A DNA stretch of 64,000 nt from Oscillospiraceae bacterium (GCA_015066085.1 SVPA01000005.1:1-64000); one strand, 5' to 3'. Shown: positions 45,707-55,784, counted from the first letter of the stretch. The notes: generated from the letters alone by a model not told the origin. Made by a program: numbers and translations.

Positions 45707-47131
45707 ATGGGAGGCTTTTTTGGAGTAGTTTCAAAAAATGACGCTATAGAAGATGTATTTTTTGGAACCGACTATCATTCCCATCTGGGCACTCGCCGTG
45801 CAGGTATTGCGGCGTATGACCAAGAACTTGGTATGCAACGAAAAATTCACAGCATACAAAATTCGCCCTTTCGAACAAAGTTTGAACATATCTTTGAAGA
45901 AGCCAAAGGTAATGCGGCTATTGGCTGTATAAGTGACTATGACCCGCAACCCTTGCTTGTCCGTTCAAGAAATGGAAGTTATGCAATCTGTTTTGTCGGA
46001 GCAATAAATAATGCGGAGGAACTGATAAATCGCTATCTTTCGGATAACAGCGGTCAGTTTCTTTCGATGAACGGCGGAGGAATAAATAATACCGAACTCG
46101 TTGCCGCTCTTATAAACCAAAAGGAAAGTTTCGTTGAAGGAATCCGCTTTGCTCAAGAACAGATAGACGGCTCGGCTTCAATTCTTATTCTAACCGAAAA
46201 AGGAAAAATAATAGCCGCCAGAGATAAACTCGGAAGACTGCCTATGCTTATAGGCAAAAGGGAAGACGGATTTTGTGTTTCCTTTGAATCTTTCGCCTAT
46301 CAGAAACTCGAATTTGAAGACTTTAAGGAACTCGGCCCCGCCGAAATAGTAAAAATTTCGGCTGACGACTGTAAGGTTTTAAGTGAGCCTCAAAAAGAAA
46401 TGAGAATTTGTTCTTTTCTTTGGAGTTACTACGGCTACCCAACCTCTTCCTACGAAGGCGTGAATGTTGAGGTTATGCGAATGAAAAACGGTGAAATCCT
46501 TGCCGAAAACGATAAAAAGAATGGTGTAGCTCAAGAAATCGACTCGGTTGCTGGTGTTCCCGATTCGGGCGTACCTCACGCAATTGGCTACGCTAATAAT
46601 TCTAAATCTCCATATGCTCGTCCCTTTATTAAATATACGCCAACCTGGTCGCGTAGCTTTACCCCTAATAAGCAAACCGAACGCGCCAAGGTTGCTAAAA
46701 TGAAACAGGTTCCCGTACCTGAACTCATTAAGGACAAAAAACTTCTCTTTGTCGACGACTCTATCGTTCGCGGAACTCAACTTAAAGAAACGGTTGATTT
46801 TCTTTATAACAACGGTGCAAAAGAGGTTCATATCCGTTCGGCTTGTCCGCCAATTATGTTTAGTTGTAAATATCTGAACTTCTCTCGTACAAACAGCGAC
46901 TTAGACCTGATAGCGAGAAAAACTATTTTGGAACTTGAGGGTGAAGAGGGCGCTAAACATATAAACGAATATATCGACGCTTCTACCGAAAGAGGTAAAA
47001 GGCTTCGCGATACTATCGCTAAAAAAATGAACTTTACTTCGCTTGAATTTCAGTCACTCGACGGAATAATTAAAGCAATAGGTTTAGAGCCTTGCAAACT
47101 ATGCACCTACTGCTGGAACGGAAAGGAATAA
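45707..47131 (+). CDS. purF: PurF-like amidophosphoribosyltransferase lacking the N-terminal Cys
   Basis: A 474-residue homologue of glutamine PRPP amidotransferase. The N-terminal Ntn domain begins MGGFFGVVS, so Gly stands where the catalytic Cys1 of PurF (CGIxG) should be, and no upstream Cys-bearing start exists: AGGAGG at 45695-45700 fixes ATG 45707. The PRTase part is intact with VDDSIVRGTQ (about 348-357). C-terminal Cys residues (CKLCTYC, about 463-469) and an inner Cys may hold an iron-sulfur cluster as in Bacillus PurF. It probably uses free ammonia or has a changed role; such forms are recurrent in Clostridia. It lies second in the operon. Confidence 0.8.
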   Translation: MGGFFGVVSKNDAIEDVFFGTDYHSHLGTRRAGIAAYDQELGMQRKIHSIQNSPFRTKFEHIFEEAKGNAAIGCISDYDPQPLLVRSRNGSYAICFVGAINNAEELINRYLSDNSGQFLSMNGGGINNTELVAALINQKESFVEGIRFAQEQIDGSASILILTEKGKIIAARDKLGRLPMLIGKREDGFCVSFESFAYQKLEFEDFKELGPAEIVKISADDCKVLSEPQKEMRICSFLWSYYGYPTSSYEGVNVEVMRMKNGEILAENDKKNGVAQEIDSVAGVPDSGVPHAIGYANNSKSPYARPFIKYTPTWSRSFTPNKQTERAKVAKMKQVPVPELIKDKKLLFVDDSIVRGTQLKETVDFLYNNGAKEVHIRSACPPIMFSCKYLNFSRTNSDLDLIARKTILELEGEEGAKHINEYIDASTERGKRLRDTIAKKMNFTSLEFQSLDGIIKAIGLEPCKLCTYCWNGKE

Positions 47132-47136
47132 ACATT

Positions 47137-48183
47137 ATGCATAACAAATCTATGTCCGAAAGTTACGCTGCTGCAGGCGTTGATATTACTGCAGGTTATA
47201 AATCTGTTGAACTTATGAAAAAACATATTGCCCGCACTAAAAACGAGGGTTGCCTTGACGATGTTGGCGGTTTCGGTGGCTGTTTCGGTCTTGACCTTAC
47301 CGGTATTACCGAACCCGTTTTAGTTAGCGGAACCGACGGTGTTGGCACTAAAATCAAACTTGCAATGCTTCTTGATAAACACGATACAATTGGTATTGAC
47401 TGCGTTGCAATGTGCGCTAACGATATTATTTGCTGCGGAGCAAAACCCCTTTTCTTCCTCGACTATATTGCTTGCGGCAAAAACTTCCCCGAAAAAATTG
47501 CCGAAATCGTAGGCGGTGTAGCCGAAGGCTGTGTACAAGCAGGTTGCGCTCTTATCGGTGGCGAAACTGCAGAACATCCCGGTCTTATGCCCGAAGATGA
47601 CTACGACCTTGCCGGTTATTGTACCGGTGTTGTAGATAAATCTAAAATCTTAAATAATAAAGAGGTTGCCGAGGGAGATGTTATTATTGCTCTTGCTTCT
47701 ACCGGCATTCACTCAAACGGTTTCTCTTTAATTCGTAAGGTTTTCGATATTGAAAATAATCCAAATCTTAATATGCCCCTTGAGGCACTTGGTGGTAAAA
47801 GCCTTGGAGAAACCCTGCTTACCCCCACTAAAATGTATGTAAAGAGTATGCTTACCTTAATGAATGAGGTTAAGGTTAAAGCCGTTTCTCATATTACGGG
47901 CGGCGGTTTCTACGAAAATATTCCCAGAAGCCTTCCCGAAGGCTATTCGGCTAAAATTAAAAAGGAAGATGTTATAATTCTTCCAATCTTTAAACTCATT
48001 ATGGAAACAGGCAATATCCCCGAGCGTGATATGTTCAACACCTTTAACATGGGCGTTGGTATGAGCGTTGTAGTAGCAAAAGAAGACGCCGAAAAAGCGG
48101 TTGAAATCTTAAATGCTAACGGCGAAAACTCTTACATACTCGGCGAAATCGTTAAATCCGATGAAGGAGTAATTCTCGAATAA
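47137..48183 (+). CDS. purM: phosphoribosylformylglycinamidine cyclo-ligase (AIR synthetase)
   Basis: Closes the imidazole ring using ATP. The start is ATG 47137, 10 nt after GGAAAGG, giving 348 residues; an ATG at 47092 inside purF is not supported. Motifs: GVDITAGYKSVELMK, SGTDGVGTKIKLA (about 61-73), DCVAMCANDIICCGAKPLFFLDY in parts, GGETAEHPG, and HITGGGFYENIPR. It overlaps nothing but follows purF by 5 nt, consistent with one transcript. Confidence 0.96.
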   Translation: MHNKSMSESYAAAGVDITAGYKSVELMKKHIARTKNEGCLDDVGGFGGCFGLDLTGITEPVLVSGTDGVGTKIKLAMLLDKHDTIGIDCVAMCANDIICCGAKPLFFLDYIACGKNFPEKIAEIVGGVAEGCVQAGCALIGGETAEHPGLMPEDDYDLAGYCTGVVDKSKILNNKEVAEGDVIIALASTGIHSNGFSLIRKVFDIENNPNLNMPLEALGGKSLGETLLTPTKMYVKSMLTLMNEVKVKAVSHITGGGFYENIPRSLPEGYSAKIKKEDVIILPIFKLIMETGNIPERDMFNTFNMGVGMSVVVAKEDAEKAVEILNANGENSYILGEIVKSDEGVILE

Positions 48184-48194
48184 GGAGAACAAAA

Positions 48195-48794
48195 ATGTCT
48201 GAGAAAGCAAAAATTGCCGTTTTGGTTTCAGGCGGCGGAACAAATCTTCAAGCCTTAATTGACGCTAAGAACAGCGGAATTATCTCTTCGGGCGAAATTA
48301 AACTTGTTATTTCAAATAACGAAGGTGCTTTTGCTTTAGAACGAGCAAAAAAAGCCAACATTACTGCCGTTGTTTGCAGTAAAAAAGTTCTCGGCAACGA
48401 GTTCGAAGATACCCTTATAGAAATACTTGAAGATAATAAAATAGATATAATTGTCCTTGCGGGCTTTATGTGTATTTTAAGCGAAAAGTTCACTTCTCGT
48501 TTTGCTAACCGCATTATAAACGTTCACCCCTCGCTAATCCCGTCTTTCTGCGGAAAGGGCTTTTACGGCCTTCGCGTTCACGAAGCGGCTTTAGAATATG
48601 GCGTTAAGGTAACGGGCGCTACCGTTCACTTTGTAAACGAAATTCCCGATGGCGGAAAAATTATAATGCAAAAGGCAGTCTACATAAAAGACGACGACAC
48701 CCCCGAAATTCTTCAGAAAAGGGTAATGGAAGAAGCCGAGTGGAAAATTCTTCCGCTGTCTGTCGAAAAAGTATCAAAAGAAATTTTAGGATAA
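48195..48794 (+). CDS. purN: phosphoribosylglycinamide formyltransferase
   Basis: Formyl-THF-dependent GAR transformylase of 199 residues. Seen: VSGGGTNLQALIDA (about 11-24), catalytic Asn and His in INVHPSLIPSF (about 109-119) and the Asp-bearing VNEIPDGGKII (about 145-155). It is one of two folate-dependent purine steps here, so it fits control by a ZTP riboswitch. TAAGGAGAAC precedes the ATG. Confidence 0.96.
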   Translation: MSEKAKIAVLVSGGGTNLQALIDAKNSGIISSGEIKLVISNNEGAFALERAKKANITAVVCSKKVLGNEFEDTLIEILEDNKIDIIVLAGFMCILSEKFTSRFANRIINVHPSLIPSFCGKGFYGLRVHEAALEYGVKVTGATVHFVNEIPDGGKIIMQKAVYIKDDDTPEILQKRVMEEAEWKILPLSVEKVSKEILG

Positions 48795-48804
48795 GGTGAA
48801 AAAT

Positions 48805-49539
48805 ATGGCAATGTATGATTTAAAACAACTACTTAGCGAAAACACTTACCCCGGCAGAGGTATTGTAATCGGCAAATCGGCCGACGGCAAATCTGCAATG
48901 ATTGCCTACTTCATTATGGGCAGAAGCGTTAATAGCCGTAACCGCATTTTCGAGCGTTTTGACGGCGGAATGAGAACCAAGGCTTTCGATGAAAGCAAAC
49001 TATCCGACCCACACCTTATCATCTATAATCCTTATCTTACCACAAAGGGTGGAAATATTGATATTATCACCAATGGTGACCAAACCAATACCATTTATGA
49101 CTGCATAAACAAAAATGAACACCACTACGGCTTTGAAGAGGCATGCGGTCTTCGTGAATTTGAAGATGATGCACCAAACTTCACCCCCAGAATTTCAGGT
49201 ATCCTTTACTACTGCTTCCCAAGAAACACCTTTGCTTATAAAATGTCAATCTTAAAGAGTGCCGACGGAAGAGGGGAGTCTTGCAGAAGATATTTCTTTA
49301 ATTACAATGCGCCCGAAAACGGTATCGGCCACTTTATCCATACTTACAAATGCGACGGAAATCCGATTCCTTCCTTCTTCGGTGAACCCGAAGAGGTAGA
49401 ACTTCCCAACACCGCAAAAGAACTTGCCGACATTTGTTGGGAAAACCTAAACGAAGACAATAAGGTATCTCTTTTTGTTCGTCAAATTCCTCTTGACGGC
49501 AGCGAGCCTACCGAAATAATCATAAATAAAAATAAGTAA
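48805..49539 (+). CDS. purO: IMP cyclohydrolase, archaeal PurO type
   Basis: About 244 residues from ATG 48805 (AAGGTG site; GTG 48796 possible). The sequence LLSENTYPGRGIVIG, AYFIMGRSVNSRNR (about 35-48), ISGILYY and FFNYNAPENGIGHFIHTY in parts match the PurO/IMP cyclohydrolase-like family, which closes the second ring to give IMP. It sits directly before a PurH that lacks its own cyclohydrolase domain, so the two together replace bifunctional PurH. The catalytic assignment is by family and context. Confidence 0.85.
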   Translation: MAMYDLKQLLSENTYPGRGIVIGKSADGKSAMIAYFIMGRSVNSRNRIFERFDGGMRTKAFDESKLSDPHLIIYNPYLTTKGGNIDIITNGDQTNTIYDCINKNEHHYGFEEACGLREFEDDAPNFTPRISGILYYCFPRNTFAYKMSILKSADGRGESCRRYFFNYNAPENGIGHFIHTYKCDGNPIPSFFGEPEEVELPNTAKELADICWENLNEDNKVSLFVRQIPLDGSEPTEIIINKNK

Positions 49540-49554
49540 TTAAGGGAGAAAGTT

Positions 49555-50739
49555 ATGAAAGAGTTTGAACTTAAATATGGTTGTAACCCCAACCAAAAAC
49601 CCGCTAAAATCTTTATGGAGGGCGGGGAAGACCTTCCCATTGAAATATTAAACGGACGTCCAGGTTTTATTAACTTCCTTGATGCTTTCAATTCCTGGCA
49701 ACTTGTAAAAGAACTTAAAGAGGCTCTCGGTATGCCCGCTGTAACCTCTTTTAAACACGTTAGCCCTACCTCTGCGGCAATCGGACTTCCTTTGTCCGAT
49801 AAACTTAAAAAGGCTTGTTTTGTTGACGATATCGAGGGGCTCGACGAATCTCCTCTCGCCTGTGCCTATGCTCGTGCTCGCGGTACCGACCGTATGTGTT
49901 CTTTCGGTGACTGGGTAGCCCTTTCCGACGTTTGCGACGTTACAACCGCTCTTATGATTAAAAGGGAGGTTTCCGACGGTGTTATTGCTCCCGGCTATGA
50001 ACCCGAAGCCCTTGAAATTCTTAAATCCAAGAGAAAAGGAACCTATAACATCGTTAAAATCGACCCTGATTATGTTCCTTACCCTCAGGAGAAAAAACAA
50101 GTTTACGGCATTACCTTTGAACAGGGTAGAAACGAGTTTAAAATAAATAAAGAACTTCTCTCAAATATCGTAACCGATAAAAAAGATATGCCCGAAAGCG
50201 CTGTGCGTGACCTTATAATTGCTCTTATTACCCTTAAATACACCCAGTCTAACTCGGTCTGCTATGCTGTAGACGGTCAGGCTATCGGTGTAGGAGCAGG
50301 TCAACAATCTCGTGTTCACTGTACTCGTCTTGCTGGTAGTAAAGCAGACACTTGGCAACTTCGTCAGCATGACAAGGTTTTAAATCTTCCCTTTAAAGAA
50401 ACTCTCGGTAGACCCGACAGAGATAATGTAATCGACGGTTATATTAACCAAAATGAAGAAGATGTTTGTGCCGACGGAAATTGGCAAAAATACTTTACCG
50501 TTCGCCCCGAACCCTTCACCCTTGCCGAACAAAGAGCATACCTCGATACTATTACAGGCGTTGCCCTTGGTTCCGATGCTTTCTTCCCGTTTGATGATAA
50601 TATCGAACGTGCTAAGAAAAGCGGTGTTTCCTATATTGCCGAACCCGGCGGTTCAATTCGTGACGACGTTGTAATTAACTGCTGCAATAAATACGGTATG
50701 GCTATGGCGTTTACTGGAATGCGCCTTTTCCACCACTAA
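49555..50739 (+). CDS. purH: AICAR transformylase, PurH without the cyclohydrolase domain
   Basis: A 394-residue formyl-THF-dependent enzyme that formylates AICAR (ZMP). The catalytic Lys-His pair is in SFKHVSPTSAAIG (about 65-77). Other blocks include DRMCSFGDWVALSD (about 111-124), GQQSRVHCTRLA, SDAFFPFDDNIERA and the C-terminal GGSIRDDVV. Normal PurH is about 510-520 residues with an N-terminal IMP cyclohydrolase domain; here that domain is absent, and the preceding purO gene supplies it. Its substrate ZMP is the riboswitch ligand, closing a feedback loop. Confidence 0.92.
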   Translation: MKEFELKYGCNPNQKPAKIFMEGGEDLPIEILNGRPGFINFLDAFNSWQLVKELKEALGMPAVTSFKHVSPTSAAIGLPLSDKLKKACFVDDIEGLDESPLACAYARARGTDRMCSFGDWVALSDVCDVTTALMIKREVSDGVIAPGYEPEALEILKSKRKGTYNIVKIDPDYVPYPQEKKQVYGITFEQGRNEFKINKELLSNIVTDKKDMPESAVRDLIIALITLKYTQSNSVCYAVDGQAIGVGAGQQSRVHCTRLAGSKADTWQLRQHDKVLNLPFKETLGRPDRDNVIDGYINQNEEDVCADGNWQKYFTVRPEPFTLAEQRAYLDTITGVALGSDAFFPFDDNIERAKKSGVSYIAEPGGSIRDDVVINCCNKYGMAMAFTGMRLFHH

Positions 50740-50769
50740 AATAAACTTTATTTTAAAGGACTTTAAAAA

Positions 50770-52035
50770 ATGAAAATAATGGTTGTAGGTGGCGGCGGTA
50801 GAGAACACGCCATCATTAAAAAACTCAATGAAAATAAAGATATAACTAAAATCTACGCTCTCCCCGGAAACGGCGGTATGAAAGATGATGCCGAGTGTGT
50901 TGCTATCGGCGCTAAAGATATTACCGCTATTGTAGATTTTGCTAAGGCAAACGGAATTGACTTTGCCGTTGTAGCGCCCGACGACCCGCTAGTACTTGGT
51001 TGTGTCGATGCGCTCGAAGAAATCGGCGTACCCTGCTTTGGTCCAAATAAAGCGGCCGCTATTATCGAAGGTAGTAAGGTTTTCTCTAAAAACCTTATGA
51101 AAAAATACGGTATTCCTACTGCGGCTTACGAAGTTTTTTCTAAAGCAGAAGATGCTCTAAAATATTTAGAAACCGCGCCTATCCCTACCGTTATTAAGGC
51201 CGACGGTTTGGCTCTTGGTAAGGGCGTTATAATAGCACAGACACGCGAAGAAGCGGTAGAAGCCGTTAAATCCATAATGGAAGATAAGGTTTTTGGCGAA
51301 TCGGGTAATAACATTGTTATTGAAGAATTCCTAACAGGCCCCGAAGTTTCGGTACTCTCTTTCACCGACGGAAAAACCGTTGTTCCTATGATTTCTTCTA
51401 TGGACCATAAACGAGCCCTTGATAATGATGAGGGCCTTAACACAGGCGGTATGGGTACAATAGCCCCCAACCCCTACTATACCGAAGAAATTGCAAAAGA
51501 GTGTATGGAAACCATTTTCCTACCTACCGTAAAGGCTATGAACAGCGAAGGCAGAACCTTTAAAGGTTGTCTATACTTCGGTTTAATGCTAACCGAAAAC
51601 GGCCCGAAAGTTATCGAATATAACTGCCGTTTTGGCGACCCCGAAACTCAGGTTGTACTACCTCTGCTTAAAACCGACCTCTTTACCGTTATGAAAGCAG
51701 TAAGAGATGAAAAACTTTCTGAAATTGAGGTAGAATTTGCTAATAAGTCGGCTTGTTGTGTTGTAATGGCTTCTAAAGGCTATCCCGGAAAATACGAAAC
51801 AGGCTTCGAAATTAAGGTTTCCGATAACTGCAAGGCCGAAGTTTATGTTGCTGGCGCAAAACTCGAAAACGATAAGGTTCTAACCGCCGGTGGCCGAGTA
51901 TTAGGCGTTGTAGCGGTGGCCGATGACCTCGTTTCTGCTGTAGAAAAGGCCTATAAAGAAGTTCCTAACGTAACCTTCGAAAACGCCTACTATCGTAGCG
52001 ATATTGGCCAAAAGGCAATTAAAGCCCTAAATTAA
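50770..52035 (+). CDS. purD: phosphoribosylamine-glycine ligase
   Basis: An ATP-grasp enzyme of 421 residues that joins phosphoribosylamine and glycine. It has VVGGGGREHAI (about 4-14), GPNKAAAIIEGSK, the ATP-grasp part IKADGLALGKGVI (about 141-153), GPEVSVLSFTDG, GGMGTIAP and the C-terminal EYNCRFGDPETQVVLP (metal site, about 281-296). It is positioned between purH and purL in the operon. Confidence 0.96.
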   Translation: MKIMVVGGGGREHAIIKKLNENKDITKIYALPGNGGMKDDAECVAIGAKDITAIVDFAKANGIDFAVVAPDDPLVLGCVDALEEIGVPCFGPNKAAAIIEGSKVFSKNLMKKYGIPTAAYEVFSKAEDALKYLETAPIPTVIKADGLALGKGVIIAQTREEAVEAVKSIMEDKVFGESGNNIVIEEFLTGPEVSVLSFTDGKTVVPMISSMDHKRALDNDEGLNTGGMGTIAPNPYYTEEIAKECMETIFLPTVKAMNSEGRTFKGCLYFGLMLTENGPKVIEYNCRFGDPETQVVLPLLKTDLFTVMKAVRDEKLSEIEVEFANKSACCVVMASKGYPGKYETGFEIKVSDNCKAEVYVAGAKLENDKVLTAGGRVLGVVAVADDLVSAVEKAYKEVPNVTFENAYYRSDIGQKAIKALN

Positions 52036-52046
52036 GGAGATAAAAA

Positions 52047-55000
52047 ATGGTATATAGAGTTTATGTAGAAAAGAAAGAATCTCTTGCTAACGAAGCAAAA
52101 GCCCTTAAAAACGATATAGTTTCCTTGCTTCAAATAAAGGGCCTTTCTAACCTTCGCTTACTTAACCGTTACGATGTAGAAAATATCGAAAAAGACCTTT
52201 TCGATTACGCCGTTAAAACTGTTTTTAGCGAACCTCAACTTGATATTGTAACAACCGATGTAGAAAATACTAACGGTGCCGTTGTTTTCGCTACCGAATA
52301 TCTTCCCGGCCAGTTCGACCAGCGTGCCGACTCTGCCGCCCAGTGTATTCAAATTATTAGCCAAGGTGACCGCCCCTTAGTTAAAACTGCCAGAGTATAT
52401 GTGCTTTACGGCGACTTATCAGATGCAGATGTTGAAGCAATCAAAAAGTATGTTATCAACCCCGTAGAAAGCCGCGAAGCCTCTCTCGAAAAGGCCGAAA
52501 CCTTAGTTTCTGTTTACGATATTCCTACCGAAGTTCAAACTCTTGATGGCTTCTTAAAACTGGACGAAGATGGTCTTGCTAACTTCGTTAAAACCTATGG
52601 CCTCGCTATGGATAACGATGATATTAAGTTCTGTCAAGACTACTTTAAAACCGAAGACCGCGACCCAACTATTACCGAAATTCGTATGATAGACACCTAC
52701 TGGTCCGACCACTGTCGTCATACTACCTTCCTTACCACCATCGACTCGGCAGAGTTCGAAGATGAAACCATTCAAGCGGCTTATAATGAATATCTTGCCG
52801 TTCGAGAGAAAATCGGCAGAACCAAACCCATTAACCTTATGGATATTGGTACTCTTGCCGCTAAATATTTAAACAAAGAGGGTAAACTACCCAATCTAGA
52901 TGAATCTGAAGAAATCAACGCTTGTACCGTTAAAATTAAGGTAAATGTTGAAGGCGAAGAACAAGACTGGCTCTTACTCTTTAAAAACGAAACCCACAAC
53001 CACCCCACCGAAATCGAACCTTTTGGCGGTGCTGCTACTTGTATCGGCGGCGCAATTCGCGACCCGCTTTCGGGTAGAAGTTATGTTTACGCTGCTATGC
53101 GTGTAACCGGTGCGGCCGACCCGACCAAACCTGTTAGCGAAACTATGGCAGGTAAACTTCCCCAACGTAAAATCGTTACTACCGCTGCCGCAGGTTATTC
53201 TTCCTACGGCAACCAAATCGGTCTTGCTACCGGCCAGGTAGATGAAATTTATCACGACGGCTATGTTGCAAAGCGTATGGAAATCGGCGCAGTAATTGCG
53301 GCTGCACCAGCCGAAAACGTTCGTCGTGAACGCCCCGAAGATGGCGATATAGTAATTCTGCTCGGTGGCCGTACAGGCCGCGACGGTTGCGGCGGCGCTA
53401 CCGGTTCTTCTAAATCTCATACTTTAGAGTCGCTGGAATCTTGCGGTGCCGAAGTTCAAAAGGGTAACGCCCCCGAAGAAAGAAAACTCCAACGCCTATT
53501 TAGAAACAAAGAAGCTTCTCTACTTATCAAGCGTTGTAACGACTTTGGCGCAGGCGGTGTTTCGGTTGCAGTCGGCGAACTTGCCGACGGTCTGGTTATC
53601 GACCTTAATGCCGTTCCCAAAAAGTACGACGGACTCGACGGAACCGAACTTGCTATTTCCGAATCGCAAGAACGTATGGCCGTTGTTGTAGAACCTAAAG
53701 ACGTTAACCGTTTCATCGAACTTGCCGAAAAAGAAAACCTCGAAGCAACCGTTGTAGCAAAGGTTCAAGCCGAACCTCGCCTTGTTATGAACTGGAACGG
53801 AAAGTCTATTGTAAACATTTCTCGCGAGTTCTTAAATTCTAACGGTGCCGAAAAACACATTAGCGTTAAGGCTAATAAGCCTAAGTCTTTTAAAAAGGAA
53901 ATCGGCGACAACTTTATTGATGAGTATATGAAACTCGCCGATGACCTCAATGTCTGCTCAAAGCGTGGTCTTAGTGAGCGTTTTGACTCTACTATAGGCG
54001 CCGGTACCGTTTTAATGCCCTTTGGCGGTAAATATCAACAAACCCCCATTCAAGCAATGGTAAATAAGGTTTCGGTAGAAACAAAACATACCGACACAGT
54101 TTCTCTTATGGCTTGGGGCTATAACCCCTATATTGCCGAAAAGAGCCCCTATCACAGCGCTTATTTAGCCGTTGTTGAATCGGTTTCTAAACTTGTTGCC
54201 GCTGGCGCTAAATTCGAAGATGTTTACCTAACCTTCCAAGAATATTTCGAACGTCCTCGTAAAGAAGCCGAACGTTGGGGCAAACCCTTCTCGGCCCTTC
54301 TTGGTGCCTTTAAGGCTCAACTTGACTACGGTATTGCCGCTATCGGCGGTAAAGACTCTATGAGTGGTTCTTTCGAAAATATCGACGTTCCGCCAACCCT
54401 GGTTTCCTTTGCCGTTACTACCGATAAGGTTCAAAATATCGTTTCTCCCGAATTTAAAGCCCCCGACCATAAGGTTGTAATAATTAAACCCGAACTCGAC
54501 CAAAACGGCCTCCCCGTAACTGCGAGTCAACTCGAAGTTTATAAAACCGTAAACGAACTTATCGTTTCGGGTAAAGCGGTTGCCGCTTATACCCCAACCT
54601 TTGGCGGTGTTGCCGAAGCCGTTATGAAAATGACCTTTGGTAACCGCGTTGGTTTCGCTTTTGCAAACGACGTTCCTATGGAAGAAATTTTCGGCTATAA
54701 CTATGGTTCCTTTATTTTGGAACTTGCCGAAGATATCGAAGTTGGCGAATATCTCGGTGTTACCATTAAAGAAAACGCTATTTTCTATAACAATATGTGC
54801 GCTCCGGCCGAAGAACTTCAGTCTGTTTACGAAAACAAACTCGAAAAAGTATTCCCCGCAAACATTAAACAGGGAACGGGCGAGCAAATTCCTGCCTTCT
54901 CTTATACCGCTACCTCTCGTGTAGCCCCCGCTATTAAGGTGGCTAAACCAAAGGTTCTAATTCCCGTATTCCCGGGTACTAACTGCGAGTTTGATACCGC

Positions 55001-55742
55001 TAAAGCAATGCGCGACGCTGGTGCCGAACCCGAAATATTTGTTATTAAAAACCTTACCTCTAAAGGAATTGCCGATTCTGTAGCAGAATTTGCAAATAAG
55101 GTTAAAGAGTCTCAAATTATCTTTGTTCCCGGTGGTTTCTCGGGCGGCGACGAGCCCGACGGTTCGGGTAAATTCATTACCGCTTTCTTCCGCGCCGGCG
55201 CTGTTAAAGAACAGGTTAACGAACTGCTCAAAAATCGTGACGGCTTAATGGCTGGTATTTGTAACGGTTTCCAAGCAATTATTAAACTCGGTTTAGTGCC
55301 CTTTGGCGAAATTATCGATACCGATGAAAATTGTCCAACCCTTACCTTTAATACCATCAGCCGCCACCAGTCGAGAATGGTTGCTACCCGTATCGCTTCT
55401 AATAAATCTCCCTGGCTTGCCGCTACCAATGTTGGCGACGTTTATAACGTCCCCATCTCTCACGGCGAAGGTAAGTTCCTCTGCGATATGGAACTAGTAA
55501 AGAAACTTGCCGAAAATGGTCAAATTGCTACCCAGTATGTAGACCTTTCGGGCAACCCCACTTCTGATATCCTCTTTAACCCTAACGATTCTGTTTGCGC
55601 TATCGAAGGTATTACCTCTCCCGACGGTAGAGTATTCGGTAAAATGGGCCATTCTGAACGCAAAGGCTTTGGCCTTTATAAGAATGTCCCCGGCAACTAC
55701 GATATGCAAATGTTCGAATCAGCCGTTAAATACTTTAAATAA
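52047..55742 (+). CDS. purL: phosphoribosylformylglycinamidine synthase, single-chain PurL
   Basis: A 1231-residue fused enzyme: a PurS-like N-terminus (about 1-165), two AIR-synthetase-like halves with ETHNHPTEIEPFGGAATCIGG in parts (about 313-333), GGKDSMSGSF, and a C-terminal class I glutaminase (about 970-1231). The nucleophile is in GICNGFQ near residue 1072, and the catalytic His is in ISHGEGKF. It makes FGAM from FGAR with glutamine and ATP. It is the last gene of the operon before a strong terminator. purC, purB and purK are not in this window. Confidence 0.95.
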   Translation: MVYRVYVEKKESLANEAKALKNDIVSLLQIKGLSNLRLLNRYDVENIEKDLFDYAVKTVFSEPQLDIVTTDVENTNGAVVFATEYLPGQFDQRADSAAQCIQIISQGDRPLVKTARVYVLYGDLSDADVEAIKKYVINPVESREASLEKAETLVSVYDIPTEVQTLDGFLKLDEDGLANFVKTYGLAMDNDDIKFCQDYFKTEDRDPTITEIRMIDTYWSDHCRHTTFLTTIDSAEFEDETIQAAYNEYLAVREKIGRTKPINLMDIGTLAAKYLNKEGKLPNLDESEEINACTVKIKVNVEGEEQDWLLLFKNETHNHPTEIEPFGGAATCIGGAIRDPLSGRSYVYAAMRVTGAADPTKPVSETMAGKLPQRKIVTTAAAGYSSYGNQIGLATGQVDEIYHDGYVAKRMEIGAVIAAAPAENVRRERPEDGDIVILLGGRTGRDGCGGATGSSKSHTLESLESCGAEVQKGNAPEERKLQRLFRNKEASLLIKRCNDFGAGGVSVAVGELADGLVIDLNAVPKKYDGLDGTELAISESQERMAVVVEPKDVNRFIELAEKENLEATVVAKVQAEPRLVMNWNGKSIVNISREFLNSNGAEKHISVKANKPKSFKKEIGDNFIDEYMKLADDLNVCSKRGLSERFDSTIGAGTVLMPFGGKYQQTPIQAMVNKVSVETKHTDTVSLMAWGYNPYIAEKSPYHSAYLAVVESVSKLVAAGAKFEDVYLTFQEYFERPRKEAERWGKPFSALLGAFKAQLDYGIAAIGGKDSMSGSFENIDVPPTLVSFAVTTDKVQNIVSPEFKAPDHKVVIIKPELDQNGLPVTASQLEVYKTVNELIVSGKAVAAYTPTFGGVAEAVMKMTFGNRVGFAFANDVPMEEIFGYNYGSFILELAEDIEVGEYLGVTIKENAIFYNNMCAPAEELQSVYENKLEKVFPANIKQGTGEQIPAFSYTATSRVAPAIKVAKPKVLIPVFPGTNCEFDTAKAMRDAGAEPEIFVIKNLTSKGIADSVAEFANKVKESQIIFVPGGFSGGDEPDGSGKFITAFFRAGAVKEQVNELLKNRDGLMAGICNGFQAIIKLGLVPFGEIIDTDENCPTLTFNTISRHQSRMVATRIASNKSPWLAATNVGDVYNVPISHGEGKFLCDMELVKKLAENGQIATQYVDLSGNPTSDILFNPNDSVCAIEGITSPDGRVFGKMGHSERKGFGLYKNVPGNYDMQMFESAVKYFK

Positions 55743-55746
55743 TTTT

Positions 55747-55778
55747 AAAAGACGCTTTCTTTGAAAGCGTCTTTTTTT
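55747..55778 (+). terminator. terminator of the purine operon
   Basis: A 12-bp stem (55747-55758 with 55764-55775) with a 5-nt loop and a T-run, 5 nt after the purL stop. Confidence 0.92.
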
Positions 55779-55784
55779 ATACTT

